Positions 11,225 to 22,036 of a stretch of 64,000 nt of DNA are shown one piece after another. Within the stretch, counting starts at the first letter, position 1; each line of letters opens with the position of its first letter. The stretch comes from Azorinus chamasolen (lineage: Eukaryota; Mollusca; Bivalvia; Cardiida; Solecurtidae): positions 74,995,001 through 75,059,000 of the forward strand of contig OY755241.1 of assembly GCA_963576725.1 (NCBI GenBank). Direction: 5' to 3'. Under the pieces are notes generated by a model, which made no database searches, was not told the origin of the DNA, and worked only from the letters and a program-made list of their open reading frames with translations. The position numbers and the translations under genes were made by a program.

Positions 11225-11345
11225 GAAGTTTTGTTTGTTTGTTTGTGTTGATTAACGTCCGTTTCTGCTCACTATGGGTTAATTGGACGCCCCAGAGAGA
11301 GGGGAGGGGATACAGAGAAACCCGGACGCGATGCCCTACTCTTAT
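11225..11345 (-). repeat. SINE tail fragment
   Basis: TTTTGTTTGTTTGTTTGTG followed by TTAACGTCCG resembles, on the minus strand, the CGTTAA...(CAAA)n 3' end of the SINEs at 462-785 and 43778-44052. No tRNA-like head is seen. Confidence 0.4.
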
Positions 11346-11506
11346 TATCGACTGAGCTTCTCTGGTTCTGAAAAGAAGTACATGTGTATATCGCAAGAAA
11401 CACAATCGAATAAACGCCTAAGATAACAAAACGTCAATGTGTTTGATATCGAAAACCGGATGTATTTCGGCAATGTAATAGTTTTAGTTTCGTTAACTGT
11501 TCGACA

Positions 11507-11699
11507 AAGGTCGATAATATTTTGTTGTAAAACAAAGAAATTAAGTATCGATGGAAACGCGTTATATTTTTAATCATTGGACATTTTTCGATATAAGGTC
11601 AAATTGATAGTTTTTTTATAATTATGATTGAACATAAAAATACCAAGTTTTATGATTTTCTTTAAAATATGCGTTTGTTGTAGGGACTTTCACTTTAAC
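11507..11699 (+). repeat. Dispersed repeat ending GTAGGGACTTTCACTTTAA
   Basis: Aligns by eye with 26227-26418: GTCGATAATATTTTGTTGTA, ACATTTTTCGATATAAGGTC, AATACCAAGTTTTATGAT and the shared end. The opposite-type end TTTAAAGGGGATGTCCCTAC lies at 11811, so two copies or a composite may be adjacent. Words near 12027-12065 (the inverse of CCGAACTCTGACGGAATAC) recur at 51742-51780. Confidence 0.55.
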
Positions 11700-12315
11700 A
11701 TAATATTAATTCTTGTGTAAATCATTTTCAAGAGTCTTCGAGGGATTGTGCATTTTCATTTATAGCAAATAATACTCTATATTGCTCCAAATTTTCATTT
11801 ATTCTACATTTAAAGGGGATGTCCCTACATTTGACGCGTTTCATAAACACTTAAAATGTACAAAACTCATTTGTTTATATGCTGAAAAGTAGTATATCGC
11901 AAAAAGCCCCATCCAATTACCGTTTATAATGACAAAACATTCATGTGTTTGATATCGCCGATCCCGGTTTTACTCCCCGATGTTTCAGTTTTATTCGGGT
12001 TGGGTTTTAGTTTCGTAACTGTTCGCCCCAATCGTAACTACTCGCCGTATTCCGTCAGAGTTCGGAATATAGGCTCGTATGTAGCGTATGAATACTTCAG
12101 AAAAACACCCATTTACCACTGTAGGTGTAAGTGATCGCTTGCAGAAATAGCTCCTTCTCATAACAAACAAAATGGTGGATTTCGAAAGTGAAATTAACTT
12201 TTGTGTGAAACAAATGATGTTTCCATTTGAGATGAAAAGGAAACAAAAGAAAGTTTGAGGCATTTTTACAAAGAACTTGATATTGTTGACATATTCCTTA
12301 ACGGTCTCTTCCGTC

Positions 12316-12540
12316 ATGCCTCAGAGAAAGTTTTTTTCTGTTGAGGAGGCAATGGGTGTTGTCATTTTTGACAGCTTGAATGCATGATTTCGAATGCAGT
12401 ATTAAAGAACAGGAAAGAACTTATTAGAAAAGAAACCATGGTATGCCAGTCACCTTAGAAGACATGAAGGCTGGAAAGTACACAGAAACTCTTCATACTC
12501 TAGCTATTCGCAAGCTGTTGAGAGATCACGACATATTACA
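12316..12540 (+). other. Unrecognised coding-like fragments
   Basis: Two short frames start with ATG: MPQRKFFSVEEAMGVVIFDS at 12316, and one at 12437 that begins MPVTLEDMKAGKYTETLHTL and closes at about 12547. Composition is coding-like but I recognise no family. With the frames at 13327, 15404 and 16942 they could be remnants of one decayed gene or of a transposon-borne gene. Confidence 0.25.
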
Positions 12541-12755
12541 GAGCCTAGCCTAATATATGCCATCGTTGTTGATGAAGTACAGAATATCAGTATTTGGTGA
12601 GTTGTCTGGTGTTGTGCTACAGTGGCAGTTCAGCTTAATTTATTGACATAGTAAAATCAATAGAAGAGTTATACATATAAGTGTTTTCTGTATTGTTGTC
12701 AATCTGGTTAAAAACACTCACTAATAAGGTATATATTTTAATGCCTTATAAGTTT

Positions 12756-12822
12756 GCAAACAGCCTAGATCCATATCATACAGTGTCTATAAGAGCCCTG
12801 TGATCAGGGTCTGCTCAGTTTG
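12756..12822. repeat. Hairpin unit of the GCAAACAG palindrome family, degenerate
   Basis: GCAAACAGCCTAGATCCATA pairs loosely with TGATCAGGGTCTGCTCAGTT. Confidence 0.6.
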
Positions 12823-12917
12823 GTTACTTGTAAGTGTCAATAAAGATCTGATTATGTACAGTTGCTGTTATGATAAAAATTGAATTGTTCATAGTGCCAT
12901 TATAAACATTAAGTTAA

Positions 12918-13159
12918 CCCTTTCCCTGTTATATGTTTATTAAAAATTTCAGTACCTACTGAATATTCATTAACAGAATAGTTAAAAAGAAATATGGAAG
13001 TTGAAACATTTTAGACATTTTAGAAAGCAAAGAAACAAATCTATCATATTCTATTAGCAAACAGAGCAGATCTAGATCAGATGACTCCTCTAGGAGCCAT
13101 CTGATCTGGGTCTACTCTGTTTGCAAATGCGTGAAAACACGTTTGTATGAGGGAAAGGG
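12918..13159. mobile_element. TTAA-flanked MITE with internal hairpin, complete copy
   Basis: TTAA (12914-12917) then CCCTTTCCCT starts the element. AGGGAAAGGG then TTAA (13160-13163) ends it. The TTAA duplication plus CCC-starting inverted ends fit a piggyBac-type MITE. Inside are ACCTACTGAATATTCATTAA, TTTAGAAAGCAAAGAAACAA, the hairpin at 13057-13124 (GCAAACAGAGCAG... to ...CTCTGTTTGC) and AATGCGTGAAAACACGTTT. Length is 242 bp. Complete or near-complete sister copies are at 17510-17729, 55214-55455, 57041-57279, 60952-61184 and 63092-63333. Confidence 0.8.
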
Positions 13160-13326
13160 TTAATATCCAGTATAAATGTCATTATTTCTGACATGAATAT
13201 TCATGGTGTAAAGGATTAAGTAATATTTCATATGAAATAGATCTGTATGTTAATCATGAATAAAAATTATTTTTTGATTTCATGATATAAATTTCGACCA
13301 GCTTTCCAGACAATCAGCGACATGAC

Positions 13327-13533
13327 ATGCCAGTTTTCAAACAGTGCCCACTTTGCTGTAACTGCCACAAAAATGGAGAAAAGTATTGCTTTTTTGACAA
13401 AGACTTGAAAGAGTTTTCAATTTCAAAATACAGTAAAAGTAACAGTTGTAACATTTGTTTTCAACATCCTAACAAGTCTTTCAAATATTCATCTAAGTAT
13501 GAAAAGCTTGATAAGTTGGTGCAGTCTTTGTGA
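13327..13533 (+). CDS. Unrecognised Cys-rich open frame
   Basis: Sixty-eight codons from ATG, with CPLCCNC near residues 7-13 and SCNIC near residues 40-44, which would suit a small metal-binding fold. A pyrimidine/AG acceptor (TTTCCAG, 13308-13314) lies just upstream, so it could be a terminal exon. I recognise no family. It sits between MITE copies and may be a fossil exon or transposon remnant. Confidence 0.25.
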   Translation: MPVFKQCPLCCNCHKNGEKYCFFDKDLKEFSISKYSKSNSCNICFQHPNKSFKYSSKYEKLDKLVQSL

Positions 13534-14538
13534 TATATTGTATGTGATATATTGTATGAATTGTTAAATGATCTCCAGATGGGACTTTCACTTGACATGT
13601 ATGCAGAAAGTTAGGATACATGTATATCATTATGTACCAGTTCATTGCAAAGAAATTGAGCCAAAGACAATATGATGGTGATTCAAGACCGGGGAATACA
13701 ATATGTTGGACATGCTGGTCAGGACTCTGAAGTTTGATGTCTATCAACAACTTGGAGTTAAACTTATCAGAATCTGTGCTAAAAAACTTGTAATAATGAG
13801 CAACAAATAAGCCTTAAAAGGAACCTAGTGAACTACTTTGGATACAAGCAGCCGACGTTTGCTGGTTCATCCCGTAGATGATGCTCGGTTAAATGTAAAA
13901 CGAAAGTTGACATGGCCATAACAGAAACTATAGAGTCAGATCTTTATTATATGTATGTCGTAAGAAAGCAGAACATTCCATGATCAGAAGGTGTAGAAAG
14001 GCATATTCATGGAGTAAAGGGTTAACAATAACATTGTATGGGAGACGAACTGGACTGAATTTGATATATAAAGGCTGAATATCTTTTTAATCATTTTTGA
14101 TTGTCTCTCTAATATTTTGTTCAATAGATATGCCTTTGCTAAAAGAGTATACCCATATCAGAAAGATGTGGATGCCGTTTGATCGGGTTCTGCTCCTTTT
14201 GCTCAGGGAATAACATGATCAAACATTTTTGCCATGGTCAAACTTTCCTGTGTTAGCCATTATAAATAATTCATGATGTCATGTCATGGATCAAATGGTT
14301 AGAAACACAATGCTTTGGTATTTTTTTTAATACATATATAAAACCTTTTATAACACTTTAATCCATGAATATTCATGTAAGAAATAATGACATGATGAAT
14401 ATTAATTAGCTTAATTGTTATAATAGCACATGTACACAGGACTTTTTTGCTGTTCTATATCATGTCAAAAGCACACAGCAGACCCTGATCAGACGGCAAA
14501 GCCAGAAAAAGCGTTTATATGACGAAAAGGGTTTGAAA

Positions 14539-14615
14539 GCAAACAGAGCTGAGTCAGCCGACCCTGATCAGACTGCTCCTACAGGATCTGTCTGATCCGG
14601 GTCTACTCTGTTTGC
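14539..14615. repeat. Hairpin unit of the GCAAACAG palindrome family
   Basis: GCAAACAGAGCTGAGTCAGC ... GACCCTGATCAGAC pairs with TCTGATCCGGGTCTACTCTG. A partial second copy (AAAAGCACACAGCAGACCCT) precedes it at 14466. Confidence 0.65.
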
Positions 14616-15267
14616 ACACTGCCAAAGGTTTATTTAATTAGTAAAGGATTAACAGTTGAATATTGTGCTCATGCATTAGATTTGCCAAATTTTGACTCAA
14701 GTCTGATTTGGCCATTCAGCTGTTTGAGTACTATCTCAAAGTCAAAACTCATGATAGACATCAACCCTTATTTTTTAAGAGGAGTTACCTTAAGATACCC
14801 GTATTTATGTAATACTGATTTCTCACATTATCTATTCTCTTTGCATGTATAATTTGCCATATTTCTTCATTAATGTAGCCTTTGAGTTGTGCAGCAGGCT
14901 AGACTTTCAGTTTTTCTCAAGATTATTTTCTTACATTAGTAAGTGGTAAAGTATATATAGTATTTAGTGTTTATTATTTTCACTGTTGAATATTTATGTA
15001 AGGAATAATGTCATATAAATATTAGCCCTTTCTTTATACAAATGCTTTTTCATGCCTTTGCATTTAATGACTCCTGTTCGGGTAGTTTGATTATGGTCTG
15101 TTATGTAATTGTAATTCATTTAACATTACAGTTTCTTCCAATACCATAACCTCAAGAGTACATATGATATAAATATTAGTGATGAAATGAATTTTTTAAT
15201 AATGGCATATATGTACACAGGATGTTTTAGTATTGGTACAAGTCAGATGTATTGTACTTTCACTGAA

Positions 15268-15335
15268 GCAAACGGCGCAGACCCTGATCAGATGGTTCCT
15301 ACAGGAGCCTTATGATCTGGGTCTACTCTGTTTGC
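15268..15335. repeat. Hairpin unit of the GCAAACAG palindrome family
   Basis: GCAAACGGCGCAGACCCTGA is paired with GATCTGGGTCTACTCTGTTT. The stem retains G-U or mismatch positions relative to other copies. Confidence 0.7.
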
Positions 15336-15403
15336 AAAGGTGTCAAAAAGCATTTAATATACAAAGGAAATGTTTAAAAGGGCTCAGTATTGATTAATGC
15401 TCA

Positions 15404-15620
15404 GAAAAACAAGATGCTTTGAAAGTGTTGTTTGAAAGTTTGAAAGATTTGAAAAATGTATGCAAAGATACTATTTTTAATTACATAGCTGTTAAGAAGT
15501 TTCAAGTGTGTGGTTTCATAGCATATTCACACAAAACAGAAGATACTAATCAGTATGTACCATTTATAAATTCTTTGCTTAGCAAATTTGTAGGTGAAGA
15601 AATATACCTATCATATTCCT
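15404..15620 (+). other. Unrecognised exon-like frame
   Basis: After a CTCAG acceptor-like site at 15400-15404, an open frame reads EKQDALKVLFESLKDLKNVC and continues about 60 codons to LLSKF. There GTAGGTGAAG could act as a donor. Composition looks protein-coding (helical, Lys/Leu-rich), but I recognise no domain. A MITE hairpin begins directly after it. Confidence 0.25.
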
Positions 15621-15623
15621 ATA

Positions 15624-15701
15624 GCAAACAGAACAGACCTAGGTCAGATAGCTGCTATGGGAGCCGTCTGATCTGGCACCATCTCAGTCTACTCTGTTAG
15701 C
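15624..15701. repeat. Hairpin unit of the GCAAACAG palindrome family
   Basis: GCAAACAGAACAGACCTAGG pairs with GATCTGG...TCAGTCTACTCTG. A 10-bp insertion (CACCATCTCA) breaks the right arm. Confidence 0.65.
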
Positions 15702-16184
15702 AATTGTGTGAAAAGGCACATATCGGTATATGAAGGAAAGGGTAAAATCCCTAGAAGCTGATTCTGATATTCATTTTTTCATTGCACTAAGGACCATTTT
15801 CCCAAATCATTGTCCATTTTTTAAGATATAATAGAGACTGATGTTTTCAACCCTTCCCTTCAGGGATATTTATTTGTTAAAAAATTCAGAACCTTATGAA
15901 TATTCAATAACAGAATTTCTATGATGGAACCTTGACAGTGGAATTTTCCATCATAGTAGACAATGTAGAAATTCCAAAAAAGCAGACTATGGATATCTTG
16001 TCTGCTGTTTGCAAATGCATAAAACAAGTATCCATTAGGAAAATGTTTATTCATTAACTTATTTTGTAATAAAACTTCAAGGAATGTTTTGGCTTATAAT
16101 ACAAAACCTAGTCAAAATTCTAAACCATTCCATCAGCACACAGAGCAGATGGCTTCTACAGTAGCCATCTGAACTAGATGTGCA

Positions 16185-16330
16185 GTAGAACCTGTCATGA
16201 GTGGCCATTCATTTATTGAACATGAGTCTGAAAAAGCATGTGGTTGCTTAATGCAGGGCAAAAGTAATGCAGAAAGCTTCTGTTAGAGCTTTCTGCATAA
16301 CCTTTGACCTGCATTAATCCTTTTCCTCAT
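16185..16330. repeat. Tc1-type MITE copy, diverged
   Basis: A GCAGTAGAACCTGTCATGAG end is followed by the palindrome GTGGTTGCTTAATGCAGGGC ... GACCTGCATTAATCC. It belongs with the better preserved 199-bp element at 61417-61615. Confidence 0.55.
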
Positions 16331-16352
16331 ATAAATGTGTTTTCACGCATAT

Positions 16353-16419
16353 GCAACAGAGTAGACCCATATCAGACTGCTTCTATAGGAGCCGTTTGAC
16401 CAGGGTCTGCTCTGTTTGC
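16353..16419. repeat. Hairpin unit of the GCAAACAG palindrome family
   Basis: GCAACAGAGTAGACCCATAT pairs with GACCAGGGTCTGCTCTGTTT. The left MITE flank CCTCATATAAATGTGTTTTC precedes it. Confidence 0.7.
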
Positions 16420-16697
16420 AGATGGAATTCGATATATGTTTCTATACTTCATAAAATGGCTACAATGTTCCACCTTCCATATTTCATATAGCTACCACCT
16501 GTCTTCCAATGACAATCACTGTCAATGACAATAGTTCATTTGCAATACAAGGCCTCTCGACCAAAATACAAATCACATGCTTCAACAATTGTATGTATAG
16601 TGTCAATAGTTTTTGTATCAAAACTAATATATATGGAAAAATAGTCAAACAGGGAGTACATCAATTTATATATGTTATGTTGGTTTTCAAAATGTCG

Positions 16698-16893
16698 ATA
16701 CAGAAAAACCCCTCTAATGTGACCACTTAATAAATAAACAATGATGTCTTTATAAGCAGGTGGTTGCTTAATGCAGGACAAAAGTAATACAGAAAGCTTA
16801 CTGCATTACATTTGTCCTGCATTAAGCTACCAACTGCATCTAGAACCCATAATTATACCTCTTTTAGGTGGTCGCATTAGTGGGGTTAATATT
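16698..16893. mobile_element. Tc1-type MITE, third recognisable full-length copy
   Basis: The left end is AAAAACCCCTCTAATGTGAC and the right end inverted is GTGGTCGCATTAGTGGGGTT. The centre is the palindrome GCAGGTGGTTGCTTAATGCA ... TGCATTAAGCTACCAACTGC. It has the same plan as 61417-61615 but is diverged. Confidence 0.6.
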
Positions 16894-16941
16894 CAAAAAT
16901 GAGGATAGCCCTGTCTAAAATGACAATTTGGGAGGAAGAAC

Positions 16942-17139
16942 GAGTTGTCTTTAGTATACAACACAGTTGCTGACCCTAAAAATGTCTCCATCACCCATGA
17001 TTTCTCTGAAATTGAGCAAGATGAAAAAATACTGCTTAAAATATGCAGCATGATCTCTGGTACCTTTTTAAGTCCAAAGGGTGTTGAACCCCTGTCAATT
17101 GCACCAACACATTTGTGTGTACCCCTGGTGTTGAAATGA
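16942..17139 (+). other. Unrecognised open frame
   Basis: About 65 codons without interruption including HDFSEIEQDEKILLKICSMI and SPKGVEPLSIAPTHLCVP before a TGA. It looks protein-like and is not a repeat I can see elsewhere in the window. There are no clear splice sites or recognised domain. It could be a fragment of the same unidentified gene as the frames at 12316-15620. Confidence 0.25.
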
Positions 17140-17509
17140 AGATGACCTTTTCAGTGGAAAAGCATATCAATTGTCCCCCAGCTTGTATTAAGAGTACTAC
17201 TCAATCCTCCAGATGTTTAATATGATGAAAGCCAAGGTATAACATCTCCATAACAATGAAACAGCATTTAAGCAATTTCAATATTATAGAGTCAATACAC
17301 CCATAATGAGAATCCAGTTTCCTGGGATTTATTGTCCACAATTGCTGACACTGAAATGAAATATATATTGTAGATAATGAACACATTGAATGGTATATAT
17401 AATTCACCTTGTCCTGTTGTACATGTTTCTACAAGTACAACTATAAATTTAACAGGACAAATTAAAGATATCTGCTCACATGTCCTGCAGACAAGTGACT
17501 AACTGATAG

Positions 17510-17729
17510 CCCTTTCCCTGTTCTATATCCATTTCAAATTTCAATACCTACTGAATATTTATGGATAAATAAAACTTATTAGTTATCATGATATATGGAT
17601 TGTGGAATAGATATTTCAAATTCCATAAGCAAACAGAGTAGACCCTGATCAGACGGCTCCTCTAGGAGCCGTCTGATCAGGGTCTACTGTTTGCAAATGA
17701 GTGAAAACATGTTTATATGAGGGAAAGGG
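17510..17729. mobile_element. MITE of the CCCTTTCCCT family, complete
   Basis: It runs from CCCTTTCCCT to AGGGAAAGGG. The internal hairpin at 17629-17694 is the most perfect in the window: GCAAACAGAGTAGACCCTGA to TCAGGGTCTACTGTTTGC around a CTCCTCTAGGAG centre. The flanking 4-mers read ATAG on both sides rather than TTAA, so target choice was not strictly TTAA or the sites have mutated. Confidence 0.75.
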
Positions 17730-17903
17730 ATAGCTTGAATGAAGTACTGTAACTCACTCAAACTGCAGATTCTCCTTAAGTTTTCAAAAATAATTTGCTA
17801 TTTCTCAGAGATTTACAAACTTTGAATGCTCTAGCAGTGTTGATACATTGATTCCTCATTTTAACCCTAAATTTGCTTCATACAATAATGTTTTCATCCA
17901 TTT

Positions 17904-17971
17904 GCAAACAGAGTAGACCCAGATCAGACGGCCCCTATAGGAGCCGTCTGATGAGGGTCTGCTCTGTTTGC
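17904..17971. repeat. Hairpin unit of the GCAAACAG palindrome family
   Basis: GCAAACAGAGTAGACCCAGA pairs with GATGAGGGTCTGCTCTGTTT. The right flank of this MITE (AACAGAACAGGGA) runs to the edge of the Gypsy LTR at 18117, so the retrotransposon inserted at or beside the end of a MITE copy. Confidence 0.75.
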
Positions 17972-18116
17972 TAAGGGAATTTGAAATATAGATGTTTCTT
18001 TGCTTTCTAAAATGGCCACAATAATCCATCTTTCATGTTTCTTTATAAGCATTTTGTTTATGACTTATTAATATTCAGTTGGTGTTAAATTTGGAATAAA
18101 ACAGAACAGGGATAGG

Positions 18117-18402
18117 TGCAACACAGTAAGGGGAAGATGAATAAGCTACGATCGTATAGTGGTTTCTACATTTTACTAAACAACTCCGCGCTTCTCTCTA
18201 TGCTCTCTGCGCCTCTATCATCTCCTCTCCCTCTCTCCTCTCCTCGCCGCCGAGCGGACTTCTGCTGCCCGTTTTATCTGAACCTGAGATCACGTGCCTC
18301 TTGCCAGCCCGTGGTCATAGGTTCCCCAGTAGTGCACGATATCGGCTAGTGATCAGGTAGCGTCCTCGTGACTACTGTTTGGCAGCAGGCCATCGTGTTA
18401 CA
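18117..18402 (-). repeat. 3' LTR of the Gypsy element
   Basis: 286 bp, TGCAACACA...GTGTTACA. It differs from the other LTR at a scatter of positions (for example CTCTGCGCCTCTATC versus CTCACTGTGCCTCTC), which implies an insertion that is not very recent. Target duplication TAGG precedes it. The adjoining internal sequence AGGGACGAA (minus strand) is a weak polypurine-tract candidate. Confidence 0.88.
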
Positions 18403-19023
18403 TTCGTCCCTATGAAAATGAAGTTTTGAAATTCGAATTACAAAACTTAAGCCAAAGCGGTATAAATAGTAGTAACACGATGTAACATGTAACATATAAA
18501 CAACTAAATACATATAACTAACAATGTCCCATTAAACTCCAATGTCACTTAAATATATTTTAACTACGAATGTTCACACATTAAATACAAATGTCACCCG
18601 ATGACTTCACACCTGATAAATCCCAGGGACAAAAGAATAGTCAACAGTCTCCAAAATACACTAAATGTTATTCGTCTAACTTTGTCCCTCGATGGCTGTT
18701 GTCCGCGCCCGTCCCCGTGCTCGTCGTCGTGCCGGGTTTAGGCCCTGGTGTCGTTTGTATCGTCGTCTCCGTTTCATGACCCAATTAGACACGTGTCTGG
18801 ACAGAAGAAGATCGACACGTGTTATCAGGGAAAGGTATGCCATTACAGTCGTAATCCAATCCTTTGATTGCGTCGACTGCCGCTGGAAATTACTATACAT
18901 GTACAATTAACAGGTACATAGTTCATAAACAATTTTATGGCGCCATTCTATTTACAGTTTATGTACAGTCCATGTAACAATGTCACTTGTAGCTGTTACA
19001 TCGCTACACCACTCCCGTTCCAG
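18403..19023 (-). other. Gypsy internal region between env stop and 3' LTR
   Basis: About 620 bp without a supported gene. A GC-rich CGTCGTCGTGCCGGG patch at 18690-18780 opens small frames on both strands. These are compositional and I do not call them. The region could hold the element's 3' untranslated sequence. Confidence 0.5.
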
Positions 19024-20640
19024 TCATGACAACTGACCAGAACCTGTCGCCGGTATATAAACATATGGATACAGTCTCTCTGTGACTGTGCCCCCGTCTG
19101 AAGTCGAGCTGTGTCGATTCGGTTGTTGGTGATATCCCAACGGCCTCCATTGATCGGAGCTCAACGTCTTGTTGATCCGCATCGTGCTTATCCCCGTATC
19201 TCTCACACATACATTTTGACAGGCGGTTAATAACAATTTCGTTCTACAGCAGATGACTACTATGACAACTGTTAATATAATTCCAATACCCAAGCTACTG
19301 ATAAACCATGTGTTAACAGAACTCGTTTCGACTGTGTTATAATTAAATTTGGCTAATTCATTCATTAATCTGTGTAACGGCATTTCTTTATTTTTTTCAA
19401 GAGTGGGAGGAATTGATATTTCAGTTTTGTTCGGATACATATCTGTCAGGTTTGCCCAAATCAAAGACGACGAAAAGTTCGCCTGCTTAAGAAATTCGCG
19501 CGCCGCATGCCCAGCAGTAGCTTCACCACTGATAAACACAGCTGATATAGAAAAGTAATTGGTCGTTAATTCGCACCCGTCCCGGAGCTTAATGATCTCG
19601 ATGAGTGGTTTTGTTGTAGATTCAGTATGCCAGTCGTAGCATACTCGCGCCGTTGCTAAAGGTTCTCGGGATATAATTGCCCAGAAATTATCAAACAAAT
19701 AGGCTGCTAATGGAACTTATCGCTAACCACCCCCACGAAACAATACTTTGTGAATGCAGCATTTCCCTGTGTAAACATTAAATAGGCACAATCTTGACGT
19801 TCTAATGTAGTATACAGGACTTGTTACCGTACATAATTTTATGTCTCCATGGCTACAGGCAAATATTTCCTGATCTGTCAGCAGCTGGTATTTCGTTCTC
19901 TGTTTGTTAATCAGCATACCGTTTGCCTCCAGATTAATATTTCCTAGAAGTTCGCGACCTAGCAAATTTGATACTGTTAACGGGGCTAACACTGGAATTG
20001 AGAGAGCTCGGTATACCTCATACGTCTGATCAATTTTTAATATAGGTATTGACATTACCATTAGAATTTTACCTTGAGTAAAAACTGCTGAAGTGGTTAG
20101 GTATTTATAGAATGACCAAGTTTTTCTTTAGGATCACTGATAAGAGTCATTAATTTAGGAAGCCTAGATTGAATTTGCAGAAGCAAGTTCTGTAAAGTTA
20201 AGGGTTGAATTATTCTTGTAGACATCTTCCCTAAAGCCAAAAAATCAATTCGAGCCCGTAGATTGGTAACATAAGCCCTAGCATTTTGTAATAACATTTT
20301 TATTTCATCAATTAACAACTCTACTCTTGCCTGCGTAGTGATAAGTCTACGGTTTCTGAGAATTTCATGCACGAGCATTTCTGATAACTGATATATTTCG
20401 GCATTTAGTTTCTGGAGAGACAGTATACTTCCATTTATAGATTGTCTATTTTCTTGAATCATTAATTTGGATTCATTTATCATAGTCATAATTTCCGTTA
20501 CATGAACCAAAATCTTTTGATTATCTGTTAATTTTCGAACCTGACCGCGGATTTTATTTATATCTCCGTCAGTCACTAACCCAAACAACCATGATAAACC
20601 TTCGCCGATAAAAGGCACTAACGACCTTTTTTTCCTACTG
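19024..20640 (-). pseudogene. env-like glycoprotein gene of the Gypsy element, broken
   Basis: Three minus-strand frames lie in order: 20618-20097, 20061-19723 and 19698-19024. The first is preceded by a basic RKKR motif (a furin-type site) and starts with a hydrophobic fusion-peptide-like stretch (PFIGEGLSWLFG), followed by a long helical, heptad-rich region. The middle part is Cys-containing. The last has a single membrane segment (about residues 128-150, WFISSLGIGIILTVVIVVIC) and a cytoplasmic tail of some 70 residues. This matches the baculovirus F-like fusion proteins carried by env-bearing Gypsy elements. The breaks near 20097 and 19723 are frame changes or stops. The segment upstream of 20640 also contains a stop and is then cut by the 20800 junction. 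Confidence 0.75.
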
Positions 20641-20799
20641 CGTATCTTTCATACATGTCTGACATCTGTAATTAATTGAGAGCGTATGGAATCTAAATAC
20701 TCCACTTCTCGCCTTAACCCAATAAAGCTGCTTATAAATGAGGCGAACGTCTCGTTATCAAAACTTGCCAGAAACGGACGCAACCAGTTTCTCATTCAT

Positions 20800-22036
20800 T
20801 ATCTACTGAGCTAGATTTACATTCAAGTGTTAACTGCTTGGACCATTTCATTCCTGTCACACAAGATGACGTTAAACGGATCATACAAAGCTCTCCGAAT
20901 AAATCCTGTGAACTGGACCCAATACCGACCTGGCTCTTGAAATTGTGTCTAGATGAACTACTTCCAATATTAACAGTAATAATTAACGCTTCGCTTGAAT
21001 CTGCACACGTTCCAGCATCTTTCAAAAGTGCATATATAAGGCCCCTTCTGAAAAAGCCAGGCCTTGACCAAAACATTTTGAAGAATTACAGACCAGTCTC
21101 CAACCTACCTTTCATATCCAATGCTCTCGAGAAAGTGGTTGACGTGCGCTTACAACAACATTTGACACTGAACAATTTGCACGAAGAACATCAATCTGCA
21201 TACCGCAAATTTCACTCGACAGAAACTGCACTTTTGAAAGTACAGAATGACATCCTCCAGTCGTTAGACCAGGGAAATGTCACAGTACTGGTTTTACTTG
21301 ACCTATCAGCAGCATTTGCCACCATTGACAACGGAACTCTTCTTTGTCGACTAGAACATCATTTTGGAGTTACAGGAAGTCCGCTGAAATGGTTCACCTC
21401 ATACCTAACCGACCGCTACCAAACCGTGTGTATCGATGGCGACCTTTCAAAACCTGTGCTGATGAAGTACAGTGTGCCCCAGGGGTCCGTTCTAGGTCCC
21501 AAAAGCTACACGATGTACACAAAGCCGATGGGTGCTATATGTCGTAATCATGGACTGAATCACCATTTCTACGCGGATGACTCCCAGCTGTACCTTTCGT
21601 TCAAACCAACTGATTGTACGACAGTAAGTGATGCATTGAAAATTGTCGAAGGTTGTCTCAATCACATTGTGTCATGGATGCATGAAAACATGCTTAAACT
21701 AAATGCTGACAAAACTGAAGTCATACTATTTTCCTCAAACAGCAATGCTAAATTTACTTCTGATATATCAATAAATGTCGGGGGTGCAAACATAAAACCA
21801 TCAAACTGTGTTAAAAATCTAGGTGCCTGGTTGGACTCAAAAATGACCATGGAACAACATGTTAACTCAGTCTGCAGGTCTTGTTATATGCAATTTAGAC
21901 AAATTGGCCAGATTAGAAAGTACTTAAACGCTGACGCCACAAAGTCACTGGTGCACTCCTTAGTAACATCACGCCTGGATTACTGTAACTCCCTTCTACA
22001 AGGCGTCCCAAAAATAATATTGAGCAAACTACAAAT
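20800..22036 (+). pseudogene. Non-LTR (CR1/Jockey-type) reverse transcriptase segment inside the Gypsy element
   Basis: An open frame from 20838 carries CELDPIPTWLLK (typical start of the RT domain), LIRPLLKKPG-like and NYRPVSNLPF blocks. Motif A is LDLSAAFATID (the usual second Asp is Ala), motif B is SVPQGSVLGP, and motif C is the catalytic YADD. A thumb with LDYCNSLLQGVP follows. The RT homology stops at SKLQM (about 22036). The frame then continues to 22361 only as the antisense of Gypsy RT. Endonuclease and the LINE 3' end are absent. A related fragment is at 43100-43584. Confidence 0.85.

Noticed and set aside
12756..18000. CRISPR-like array, because near-identical palindromes recur
   Set aside because: Spacing is irregular, the units are parts of 220-250-bp MITEs with TTAA ends, and the organism is an animal.
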